NCBI GenBank assembly: GCA_020061995.1
Contig: JAGUXE010000162.1
Span: 1 to 5,126 of the forward strand
DNA: 5,126 nucleotides
DNA from: Ignavibacteriales bacterium
Lineage (GTDB): Bacteria > Bacteroidota > Ignavibacteria > Ignavibacteriales > Ignavibacteriaceae
Reading direction: 5' to 3'
Shown: piece after piece, positions 1 to 5,126 of the stretch
How positions within the stretch are numbered: position 1 is the stretch's first letter
Layout of the letters: every line of letters starts with the position of its first letter
Position numbers and translations under genes: made by a program
The notes under the pieces: generated by a model
Seen by the model: only the letters and a program-made list of their open reading frames with translations
What the model was told of the DNA's origin: nothing
Database searches by the model: none

Positions 1-153
1 ATAAACGCCAACTCGTATATCTCCTATAAAAGTGCCTTCGGATTTAATTTTTCCATTATTATAAAATTCTCGCTTTATTTCTTGAGGAAATATTATAGAA
101 AAAGTAGCAGCGAGAAAGAATAACATCGATATTTGATAAAAATTGTGTTTCAT
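1..153 (-). CDS. Secreted MORN/YwqK-like repeat protein, N-terminal part (cut by window edge)
   Basis: The first 51 residues are visible, read from an ATG at 153-151, and the frame stays open to the left edge. The N-terminus looks like a signal peptide: a short polar start with one Lys (MKHNFYQ), then a hydrophobic run of about 15 residues (ISMLFFLAATFSIIF) and a likely cleavage region near PQE. No lipobox Cys is visible, so it is probably not a lipoprotein. The mature part begins with REFYNNGKIKSEGTF followed by GDIRVGVY. This matches the 'Y-x-NG-x-x-x-SEG-x-F ... G-x-(W/Y)' pattern of the MORN-variant repeats in proteins often annotated as 'YwqK family antitoxin'. Such proteins usually carry several repeats, so most of the gene probably lies outside. 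It is transcribed divergently from the thioesterase gene at 240. No clear Shine-Dalgarno sequence precedes the start. The precise function is unknown; the antitoxin label is a family name, and nothing here supports a toxin-antitoxin role. Confidence 0.7.
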   Translation of the reverse strand, partial: MKHNFYQISMLFFLAATFSIIFPQEIKREFYNNGKIKSEGTFIGDIRVGVY

Positions 154-161
154 AATTTGCG

Positions 162-189
162 TTGCGAAGTTAACCACAAAATAGATAAT
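162..189 (+). promoter_or_regulatory. Candidate sigma70-like promoter for the thioesterase
   Basis: TTGCGA (162-167) and GATAAT (184-189) are separated by 16 nt. The -35 element matches TTGACA at 4 of 6 positions and the -10 element matches TATAAT at 5 of 6. A transcript would start near 196, about 45 nt before the ATG at 240. In A+T-rich DNA such matches arise easily by chance, and it competes with the element at 211-218. Confidence 0.25.
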
Positions 190-210
190 GTGAAATGCAA
201 AAGAGTTGAT

Positions 211-218
211 TAGATTTG
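211..218 (+). promoter_or_regulatory. Candidate Bacteroidota-type -7 element (TAGATTTG)
   Basis: TAGATTTG matches the TAnnTTTG consensus known for the primary sigma factor of Bacteroidota. A transcript from it would start just downstream, leaving a leader of roughly 15 nt that still contains the ribosome binding site at 229-234. No good -33 TTG lies at the expected distance (only TGTG near 189-192), so support is partial. Confidence 0.3.
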
Positions 219-228
219 TTAAAAGAAT

Positions 229-234
229 AAGAGG
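229..234 (+). promoter_or_regulatory. Ribosome binding site that fixes the thioesterase start
   Basis: AAGAGG lies 5 nt upstream of the ATG at 240-242. The alternative in-frame GTG at 234-236 overlaps this Shine-Dalgarno sequence and has none of its own, so the ATG is the better start. Confidence 0.6.
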
Positions 235-239
235 TGTTA

Positions 240-638
240 ATGTTTTCTGCAAATGTAAAAGTTTATTTCTACGATGCCGACCCAGCTGGTATTATATTCT
301 ATGCAAGCATTTTCAAATATGTACATGCAGCGTACGAAGATTTTATGCGTAGCCTTTCTCCAACTAGAAATTTCTTTTTCGACCAAGAATATATTTTACC
401 AATAATGCATGCCGAAGCTGACTATGTCCGCCCAATACGTGTAGGCGATGAACTAAAAGTAGATGTAATTGTGAGCTTGCTTAAAAATTCTTCTTTTGAG
501 TTAACTTATCGGTTTTATCGTGATAAAGAGTTTACCGCAATGGCTAAGACTGTTCATGTTTGTGTGATGAAAGAAAAGTTTGAAAAAATTGAATTGCCTA
601 AGGAATTTCAAGATCAGCTTAAACTTCATCAAGCTTAA
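240..638 (+). CDS. Hotdog-fold acyl-CoA thioesterase (4HBT family), candidate DHNA-CoA thioesterase MenI
   Basis: The 132-residue protein, starting at ATG 240, has the typical length of a single-domain 4-hydroxybenzoyl-CoA thioesterase-like hotdog enzyme. The signature DADPAGIIFY lies at residues 12-21. Asp14 of the DPAG motif aligns with the catalytic Asp17 of Pseudomonas 4-hydroxybenzoyl-CoA thioesterase. The second half shows the expected Y-x-x-P-x-x-x-GDEL stretch (residues 62-71) and alternating beta strands up to about residue 115. No signal peptide or membrane segment is seen, so it is probably cytoplasmic and oligomeric. In cyanobacteria and plants a hotdog enzyme hydrolyses DHNA-CoA to DHNA, the step between MenB and MenA. 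Placement directly beside a men operon that otherwise lacks a thioesterase makes that role plausible. It is convergent with menE, and their 3' ends overlap by 20 bp, so it is not in the same transcript. The family call is solid; the substrate is inferred. The alternative is a YbgC-type general acyl-CoA thioesterase. Confidence 0.88.
   Translation: MFSANVKVYFYDADPAGIIFYASIFKYVHAAYEDFMRSLSPTRNFFFDQEYILPIMHAEADYVRPIRVGDELKVDVIVSLLKNSSFELTYRFYRDKEFTAMAKTVHVCVMKEKFEKIELPKEFQDQLKLHQA
619..638. repeat. Near-perfect inverted repeat forming the convergent 3' overlap
   Basis: The 20-bp overlap between the thioesterase and menE consists of an 8-nt arm (TTAAACTT), a CATC loop and an 8-nt arm (AAGCTTAA). 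The outer ends are the two stop codons: TAA of the thioesterase at 636-638 and TAA of menE read as TTA at 619-621. In the plus-strand transcript the stem has one A-C mismatch; in the minus-strand transcript that position is a G-U wobble. The stem is A+T-rich and no T-run follows on either strand, so it is at best a weak bidirectional 3'-end hairpin and not a canonical terminator. Confidence 0.4.
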
Positions 639-2058
639 GTGAATGGATAAATTCTGAGCGCATAATCTTGCCCATTTCATTACGAGGAATTTCAGTAACA
701 AAGAAAATCTTTTTAGGAATTTTGTACGAGGCAAGTTTATTTTGAAGTATTGATTTTAATTTTTCGGCAGTGTAATCATTAGAGACAATTGCAGCACATA
801 TTATTTGCCCCCATGTTTCATCCTTTAATCCAAAAACAAAACAATCGGTTACATTAGGAATAGAGTTGATAGATATTTCAATTTCTTTAACGCTAACATT
901 TTCGCCGCCGCTGATAATAATATCCTCGCGTCGAGAATCTATATATAAAAAGCCATCATCATCTAACTTGCCTAAATCACCCGTTTGGTAAAAGTTGTTA
1001 ATGACTTTCAGTTTTGTTATTTCTTCATCGTTGTAATATTCTTTAAATAAAGTTGGAGACGAAACAAAAATATCTCCGTTAGATACAATAATATTTATTT
1101 TCTCATTAATTGGTATTCCAACTGAATCAAATTTTTTGTTAAAGTCTTCCGGTTTAAGAACGCAAACCATAGAACAAGTTTCTGTAGAACCATAAACTTT
1201 TACAACAGGGAAACCGCTTTTAATTGCGTCTCTGCATAGATCATTTGAAAGATGCCCGCCTCCAAGAAAAACATATTTGAGGTTCTTATTCGGATTTTGG
1301 TTGCTTGCAAGAATTCTCTTAAAAGTAGTTGATACAAATGAAATATGAGTTGGATTGCTTTTGTTTATGCTTTCAACAATATCATTTTGTTTCAAACTAT
1401 TTGGAAAAACAACAAGACTTTCCGTTAATAAAGAGCGCACTAAAATCATTATTCCGCCAATATGATAAAGCGGAAGTGATGCCAGCCAAATATCTTTTTT
1501 ATTTAAGTCAAATGTGGTAGCAGTTGCGATTGCGCTCTCATAAAGACTCTTGAAAGTATGAAGTACAGCTTTTGGCTTTCCAGTGGAACCAGAAGTAAAA
1601 AGAATTATGGCAGAGTGTAAATGAGAAAAATCAAATTGTGAGTAAACAGTATCGTTTCTTTCTGTGTTAAAAAAATTAAAGTTTTCAAAAGAAAGGCAAT
1701 AAACGGCCGCATAAGAAGATTTATTCTCGCGCAAGTCGATTAAATATTTCGAATCAACTTTTTGGAACTGCCACTCAATTTCTTCCTCAGTATTTTTTAT
1801 GTTTATTGGAACAGGCACAGCTCCCATTAACCACAAAGCATTCACTATTATCCAAAATCTGAAATCATGATCTGCGAGTATACAAACATTATCCTCACGC
1901 TTTATGCCATGTTCGGTTAAATACATTTTGACAGCAAGTGATGCTTTAACAAGTTGTTCGAAAGTAAAATTTTGCGAATTTGTTTGAATTGCAAGCTTAT
2001 TCGGAAAATGCAAGGCTTTCTCTATTAACCAATGCTGTGAATCTGTTGATTTTATCAT
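619..2058 (-). CDS. menE: o-Succinylbenzoate-CoA ligase MenE
   Basis: MenE activates o-succinylbenzoate (OSB) with ATP and CoA to OSB-CoA, through an OSB-AMP intermediate, in the cytoplasm. The 479-residue length fits MenE (about 450-490). All ANL-superfamily adenylation motifs are present in order. These are the P-loop TSGSTGKPK (155-163), LPLYHIGG (195-202), YGSTET (289-294), YQTGDLG (357-363, with the ribose-binding Asp361), the hinge region SRREDIIISGGENV (375-388), and the C-terminal RNEMGKIMR with catalytic Lys464. The large N-domain spans about 1-375 and the mobile C-domain the rest. The ATG at 2058 overlaps the menC stop in an ATGA (2055-2058). No Shine-Dalgarno sequence is seen upstream, so translation probably depends on ribosomes ending menC. 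This is the last gene of the minus-strand operon, and its 3' end runs 20 bp into the convergent thioesterase. Sequence alone cannot exclude another acyl-CoA ligase, but the operon context makes MenE nearly certain. Confidence 0.95.
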   Translation of the reverse strand: MIKSTDSQHWLIEKALHFPNKLAIQTNSQNFTFEQLVKASLAVKMYLTEHGIKREDNVCILADHDFRFWIIVNALWLMGAVPVPINIKNTEEEIEWQFQKVDSKYLIDLRENKSSYAAVYCLSFENFNFFNTERNDTVYSQFDFSHLHSAIILFTSGSTGKPKAVLHTFKSLYESAIATATTFDLNKKDIWLASLPLYHIGGIMILVRSLLTESLVVFPNSLKQNDIVESINKSNPTHISFVSTTFKRILASNQNPNKNLKYVFLGGGHLSNDLCRDAIKSGFPVVKVYGSTETCSMVCVLKPEDFNKKFDSVGIPINEKINIIVSNGDIFVSSPTLFKEYYNDEEITKLKVINNFYQTGDLGKLDDDGFLYIDSRREDIIISGGENVSVKEIEISINSIPNVTDCFVFGLKDETWGQIICAAIVSNDYTAEKLKSILQNKLASYKIPKKIFFVTEIPRNEMGKIMRSEFIHSLKLDEV

Positions 2059-3101
2059 TGAAGAGATAAATCAGTTTTGTGTGGGAGAATGTTATTGATA
2101 AAATTTATTTTTCCATTCGTAACTGGATATACATCCGGGCTGATATCATTTTCAAAAAATTCTGTAGTATCCAACCCATGAGCTAAGGAATGATTTGTTA
2201 AAGATGCAAGCATAACTAATGCTCTTTTGCCAATTGCACTTTCGAAAGAAGAAGAAATTATTATTTTTTTATCATTCTGATTAGCTAAATCAATAATATT
2301 TTTTATTGTAAAAAATCCACCAATAATCATTGGCTTAACAACAAGATATTCTGTGTTTAAATCAGTCAATAAACTCATCAATTCACTAGAAGATTTAATC
2401 GATTCATCCAACGCAACTGGTATGTGTGTTTCTTCGAATGTTCGCAATGTACTGCTGGCAAATTCACATGGTTCTTCAACATATTCAATTTCAAAAGCTT
2501 TAAATCTCTCAAGGTATTCAATAGCTTCATCAGCACTCCATTTCTGATTTACATCAAGCCTTATTTTGAAATCGAAACCAAAGTTTACTCTAATTGTTTC
2601 AAGCAATTCATAGTCTTCGTATGGGTTATCTCTCCCAACTTTAATTTTAAAAGTTTTGTAACCCAATTCAATTTTATTTTTGATCTTATTGAAAATATTT
2701 TGATAATCATCAAATCCTATCACAGCGTTAACATTTATAACACTATCCACTAAACCAAGCTTTTTAGTTAATAAGTCTTTTTTTTGAGCGAAGGCTAAAT
2801 CTAACAAAGCTTGCTCAACTGCATAAGAAACAGACGGGAGTTCTGAGGGGAAACTTAACTCATCCGCATAGCTGTATTGAAGCAAGCCGGTAGTAATATT
2901 GCTCAAATTTTCTTCTGCTTCGGTAAGAGATTCTTTGCTGAACGCGGGAAGTGGAGAGCACTCTCCATAACCGATATTTCCAAATTCATCTGTAAGTTTT
3001 AAAATAAACCCGTTTCTTTGGCGTAGTGTTCCTATAGAATTGACAAATGGAGTTTTTAATTTTAATGAAAATGGGAAATACGTTGCTTCAATTATTTTCA
3101 T
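2055..3101 (-). CDS. menC: o-Succinylbenzoate synthase MenC (enolase superfamily)
   Basis: MenC dehydrates SHCHC to o-succinylbenzoate. The protein has 348 residues, within the family range. It shows the enolase-superfamily plan: an N-terminal capping domain (about 1-110, including GYGECSPLP at 44-52) and then a TIM-barrel. The KxK motif is FKIKVG (151-156), with Lys154 as the expected catalytic base. The metal ligands lie in RLDVN (Asp183), VEEP (208-211) and LDES (Asp232). The second catalytic lysine is Lys256 in VVKPMIIGG. The SSSFESAIG strand (283-291) closes the barrel, as in other OSB synthases. Related enolase-superfamily enzymes such as N-acylamino acid racemase or dipeptide epimerase share these residues, but the position between menA and menE settles the call. 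The ATG at 3101 overlaps the menA stop in an ATGA (3098-3101), with a weak GGAA seven nt upstream of the start. The 3' end overlaps menE by 4 nt. Confidence 0.95.
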   Translation of the reverse strand: MKIIEATYFPFSLKLKTPFVNSIGTLRQRNGFILKLTDEFGNIGYGECSPLPAFSKESLTEAEENLSNITTGLLQYSYADELSFPSELPSVSYAVEQALLDLAFAQKKDLLTKKLGLVDSVINVNAVIGFDDYQNIFNKIKNKIELGYKTFKIKVGRDNPYEDYELLETIRVNFGFDFKIRLDVNQKWSADEAIEYLERFKAFEIEYVEEPCEFASSTLRTFEETHIPVALDESIKSSSELMSLLTDLNTEYLVVKPMIIGGFFTIKNIIDLANQNDKKIIISSSFESAIGKRALVMLASLTNHSLAHGLDTTEFFENDISPDVYPVTNGKINFINNILPHKTDLSLQ

Positions 3102-3997
3102 ATCATAATTCCGATAGCAAATAATAATCCGTACAATGCCGAAAGTTTTGCAGTTAATTCTAAAGTTTTATTTAATTCACTTCCGCGCAAAGTAAAAATC
3201 ATTTTTACAAGCTTAACCGAAAGCGGAAGTGAAAGTAAAGGAAGAAAAACCCAGTAACTGTTTTTATAAGTGTAGAAAACTAAAAATAAGATGGAGTATG
3301 ACAGCAACATAAAAACTATATATTGAAAACGCGCAAACTTTTCTCCAAATAAAACTACTAAAGTGTTTTTGCCGTTGGATTGATCTTCTTCGCGATCGCG
3401 GTAATTATTAACAACTAAAATATTAGTAATCAATGCGCCTACAGGTATAGAAGACCAAAATGCGAACATTGAAACTTCATTAGCTTGAACATAATATGTA
3501 CCTACTGTTCCGATTAAACCAAAAAATAAAAAGGAGGCTATATCTCCAAGACCATTATAAGCTAATGGAAACGGTCCGGCTGTATAAGCAATACCAGCTA
3601 AAATAGAAATTACTCCGAGTAGTAAAATTTCCCAACCTGTTAAATGAACCAGATACATTCCAAGCAGAAAGCTCAAACCAAACGCTACAAGAATCCCTAA
3701 TTTCATTTCCGAAATAGAAATGAAACCGGCAGCTACAACACGTTTCGGTCCAACTCTATCTATTTTATCGGTTCCGTAAATAAAATCGTAGAGATCATTT
3801 ACAAAATTGGTTCCAATCTGAATTAAAATAGCACAAATTAAAGCAACAAAAGCTGCTATTGGTCTAAACTTTCCGTCATGAAACGCAATTGAACTTCCAA
3901 CTAAAACCGGAACCAAAGCTGCTGGTAAAGTTCTGGGTCTTGTCGCCATTATCCAAGCATCAAATTTTGTTATTGTATTTGCCTGTTCTTTAATCAC
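3098..3997 (-). CDS. menA: 1,4-Dihydroxy-2-naphthoate polyprenyltransferase MenA (UbiA family)
   Basis: MenA is an integral membrane enzyme that joins DHNA to a polyprenyl diphosphate with loss of CO2, giving demethylmenaquinone. The protein has 299 residues, normal for MenA, with about eight or nine hydrophobic segments (for example near 46-66, 100-120, 123-140, 151-170, 226-243 and 283-299). The N-terminal signature ATRPRTLPAALVPVLVG (18-34) is typical of MenA. The first Asp-rich, Mg-diphosphate-binding motif is NDLYDFIYGTD (67-77). It is followed by the MenA-like GPKRVVAAG stretch (83-91) and the second motif NNYRDREED (197-205). The start is GTG at 3997-3995, whose G is also the last base of the menB TAG stop (TAGTG). 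An AAGAG lies seven nt upstream, inside menB. A later ATG at residue 17 would remove conserved N-terminal sequence and is less likely. The 3' end overlaps menC by 4 nt. Confidence 0.96.
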   Translation of the reverse strand: MIKEQANTITKFDAWIMATRPRTLPAALVPVLVGSSIAFHDGKFRPIAAFVALICAILIQIGTNFVNDLYDFIYGTDKIDRVGPKRVVAAGFISISEMKLGILVAFGLSFLLGMYLVHLTGWEILLLGVISILAGIAYTAGPFPLAYNGLGDIASFLFFGLIGTVGTYYVQANEVSMFAFWSSIPVGALITNILVVNNYRDREEDQSNGKNTLVVLFGEKFARFQYIVFMLLSYSILFLVFYTYKNSYWVFLPLLSLPLSVKLVKMIFTLRGSELNKTLELTAKLSALYGLLFAIGIMI

Positions 3998-4830
3998 TAT
4001 GGAACTCTTGGAAATTTTTTGAAATCCGGTTTACGTCTTTCATTGTATGCGTTTTTACCTTCTTGAGCTTCCTCGCTCATATAATACAGTAAAGTAGCAT
4101 TGCCAGCAAGCTCTTGTATTCCGGCTTGTCCATCAAGCTCTGCATTAAAGGCGGATTTGAGTAAACGAATAGCGAGAGGACTTTTTTCAAGAATTTCTTT
4201 TGCCCATTGCACACCTTCGGCCTCTAATTGTTCAACAGGAACAACTTTATTTACTAGGCCCATTTCAAAAGCTTCTTGAGCATTGTATTGACGGCACAAA
4301 TACCAAATCTCGCGCGCTTTTTTCTGTCCTACAATTCTTGCTAAATAACTTGAACCAAATCCGCCATCAAAACTTCCAACTTTTGGTCCAGTTTGACCAA
4401 AGATAGCATTATCGGCAGCGATTGTTAGATCGCAAATAACATGTAAAACGTGTCCGCCTCCAATTGCGTAACCGGCAACTAATGCAATAACTGGTTTTGG
4501 AATGCTTCTAATTTGTTTTTGAACATCCAAAATGTTTAAACGAGGTACACCATCTTTGCCAACATAACCTTTGTTGCCGCGAATTGATTGATCTCCGCCG
4601 GAACAAAATGCGTACTTGCCATCTTTAGCTGGTCCGGCACCGGTAAGTAAAATTGCGCCAATTCCGGAATCTTCTCGTGCATCGTTAAAGGCATCGTATA
4701 ATTCTTTTGTTGTCTCAGGCCGAAAAGCATTGCGTTTTTCTGGACGATTAATGGTGATCTTGGCAATCCCATCTAATTTTTCGTAAATAATATCTTGATA
4801 GTCTTTTGCTTTAATCCATTTTAAGCTCAT
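3997..4830 (-). CDS. menB: 1,4-Dihydroxy-2-naphthoyl-CoA synthase MenB
   Basis: MenB closes OSB-CoA to DHNA-CoA in an intramolecular Claisen-type reaction; it belongs to the crotonase superfamily and is normally a hexamer. From the ATG at 4830 the protein has 277 residues, close to the 285 of E. coli MenB. Visible landmarks are the N-terminal [12 protein letters not shown] (27-38), the CoA/oxyanion segment [11 protein letters not shown] (75-85), the second oxyanion segment [10 protein letters not shown] (118-127), [14 protein letters not shown] (144-157) and the C-terminal [18 protein letters not shown] (253-270). Asp155 and Tyr250 align with catalytic Asp163 and Tyr258 of E. coli MenB. Gly148 in QTGP marks the bicarbonate-dependent type; the other type carries an Asp there. 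The in-frame TTG at 4842 is a less likely start because AAGGA (4835-4839) sits just before the ATG. The gene overlaps the 3' end of menH by 20 bp and shares one base with menA. Confidence 0.97.
   Translation of the reverse strand: MSLKWIKAKDYQDIIYEKLDGIAKITINRPEKRNAFRPETTKELYDAFNDAREDSGIGAILLTGAGPAKDGKYAFCSGGDQSIRGNKGYVGKDGVPRLNILDVQKQIRSIPKPVIALVAGYAIGGGHVLHVICDLTIAADNAIFGQTGPKVGSFDGGFGSSYLARIVGQKKAREIWYLCRQYNAQEAFEMGLVNKVVPVEQLEAEGVQWAKEILEKSPLAIRLLKSAFNAELDGQAGIQELAGNATLLYYMSEEAQEGKNAYNERRKPDFKKFPRVP
4005..4009 (-). promoter_or_regulatory. Ribosome binding site for menA within menB
   Basis: On the minus strand AAGAG is followed by a 7-nt spacer and the GTG at 3997. It supports the GTG start for menA and resembles the AAGAGG before the thioesterase gene. 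It lies inside the last codons of menB, so initiation can be coupled to menB termination. Confidence 0.5.
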
Positions 4831-5126
4831 TATTTCCTTCAATCTTGTTTAAAAATTCCAAGACTAAATTAGTAAAAAGCTCTGGTTTTTCTAAGTGCGT
4901 ATTGTGTCCGGTTTGTGGTAAGATTTTATGAGCTGCCCTTTTCATCTTTGCAAGCATTTTCCTGTTGATGTCGGTATACTTTTCATCATCTTCGCCTGAT
5001 ATAAGAAGAATAGGAAATTCAAGCTTGTGAATTTCTTTCCAATAACTGTTCATCAACCCTGTAGAGAATGCAGAAAGGGAATTAGCTAATCCGGTAATAT
5101 TATTTTGACTTCTTTTGCTTTTTATA
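4811..5126 (-). CDS. menH: SHCHC synthase MenH, C-terminal part (cut by window edge)
   Basis: This is the last 104 residues of an alpha/beta-hydrolase; the frame is open to the right edge, so the start and the catalytic Ser lie outside. MenH eliminates pyruvate from SEPHCHC (the MenD product) to give SHCHC, the substrate of MenC. Counting from the first visible residue, the segment [20 protein letters not shown] (about 11-30) matches the 'LA-x-SLR-x-x-GTG-x-Q-x-S-x-W' stretch seen in MenH proteins. [14 protein letters not shown] carries the expected catalytic Asp, followed by [13 protein letters not shown] with the catalytic His. The C-terminus ends in a short tail ([11 protein letters not shown]) whose coding sequence overlaps the start of menB by 20 bp and includes menB's ribosome binding site. 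Alpha/beta-hydrolases are diverse, but the linkage to menB and the MenH-like segment support the name. A start codon inside the window (for example near 5056) would delete the conserved segment and is rejected. Confidence 0.88.
   Translation of the reverse strand, partial: IKSKRSQNNITGLANSLSAFSTGLMNSYWKEIHKLEFPILLISGEDDEKYTDINRKMLAKMKRAAHKILPQTGHNTHLEKPELFTNLVLEFLNKIEGNNELKMD
4835..4839 (-). promoter_or_regulatory. Ribosome binding site that fixes the menB start
   Basis: On the minus strand AAGGA is followed by AATA and the ATG at 4830. It decides for this ATG over the in-frame TTG at 4842, which lies upstream of the site. The site is embedded in the coding sequence of the last menH residues. 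Confidence 0.65.

Larger units (their letters stand above)
154..239. other. Divergent intergenic region
   Basis: This 86-bp gap lies between the start of the secreted repeat protein (minus strand) and the start of the thioesterase (plus strand). It must hold the promoters of both genes. On the plus strand two weak promoter candidates are visible and are listed separately. On the minus strand a TATTTTG run (complement of about 178-184) resembles a -7 element, but its spacing to the nearest upstream TTG is too short to be convincing. No operator-like palindrome or structured RNA was seen. Confidence 0.5.

Noticed and set aside
234..239. Upstream GTG start for the thioesterase adding two residues
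   Set aside because: The GTG overlaps the AAGAGG ribosome binding site, which is correctly spaced for the ATG at 240.
639..690. Possible terminator downstream of the thioesterase on the plus strand
   Set aside because: No G+C-rich stem followed by a T-run is visible; the only symmetry near the gene end is the weak repeat at 619-638.
501..734. Minus-strand open frame of 77 codons across the thioesterase/menE junction
   Set aside because: It overlaps two well-supported genes in other frames and has no recognisable domain or plausible ribosome binding site.
1329..1520. Plus-strand open frame inside menE
   Set aside because: It is antisense to the menE core motifs, and its Cys/Phe-rich translation is typical of a shadow frame.
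2353..2753. Two overlapping plus-strand open frames inside menC
   Set aside because: Both are antisense to conserved menC sequence, overlap each other in different frames and resemble no family.
4200..4406. Plus-strand open frame inside menB
   Set aside because: It is antisense to the conserved MenB active-site region, with no supporting signal.
4536..4772. Minus-strand open frame of 78 codons inside menB
   Set aside because: It is an out-of-frame shadow of the conserved MenB N-terminal half.
4831..4842. TTG start for menB at 4842 adding four residues
   Set aside because: It lies upstream of the AAGGA site at 4835-4839, and the ATG at 4830 matches the usual MenB N-terminus.
1..5126. Undescribed or defence-type system, mobile element, CRISPR array, tRNA or rRNA
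   Set aside because: All coding space except the short left-edge fragment is explained by menaquinone genes and a thioesterase. No repeat arrays, transposase motifs, terminal repeats or RNA-gene signatures were found by reading both strands.

Overview
The window is a stretch of ordinary chromosome from an A+T-rich bacterium and is dominated by a menaquinone (vitamin K2) biosynthesis operon. The organism is most likely a member of the Bacteroidota/Ignavibacteriota/Chlorobiota group. The signs are the low G+C content, the placement of menA between menB and menC, and a TAnnTTTG-like promoter element at 211-218. This assignment is an inference and would need a protein search to confirm.

Layout, left to right. 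At 1-153 on the minus strand is the start of a secreted protein with a MORN/YwqK-like repeat, cut by the left edge. A divergent intergenic gap (154-239) holds candidate promoters. At 240-638 on the plus strand is a small hotdog-fold acyl-CoA thioesterase that may be the 1,4-dihydroxy-2-naphthoyl-CoA (DHNA-CoA) thioesterase MenI. From 619 to the right edge, everything lies on the minus strand in transcription order menH (partial), menB, menA, menC, menE. Every junction in this block overlaps: menH/menB by 20 bp, menB/menA by 1 nt, menA/menC by 4 nt and menC/menE by 4 nt. This implies one transcript with coupled translation. No gene-free stretch exceeds about 90 bases.

Together the genes cover most of the classical o-succinylbenzoate route. 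MenH makes SHCHC, MenC dehydrates it to o-succinylbenzoate, MenE activates that with CoA, MenB closes the naphthoate ring to DHNA-CoA, the thioesterase could release DHNA, and MenA prenylates DHNA in the membrane. The first steps (MenF, MenD) and the final methylation (MenG/UbiE) are not in the window; menF and menD are expected beyond the right edge, upstream of menH.

I see no sign of an undescribed system, and no mobile element, CRISPR array, tRNA or rRNA. The points worth a second look are the convergent, 3'-overlapping thioesterase as a candidate MenI, the near-palindrome that forms the overlap, the bicarbonate-type MenB active site, and the tightly coupled gene junctions.
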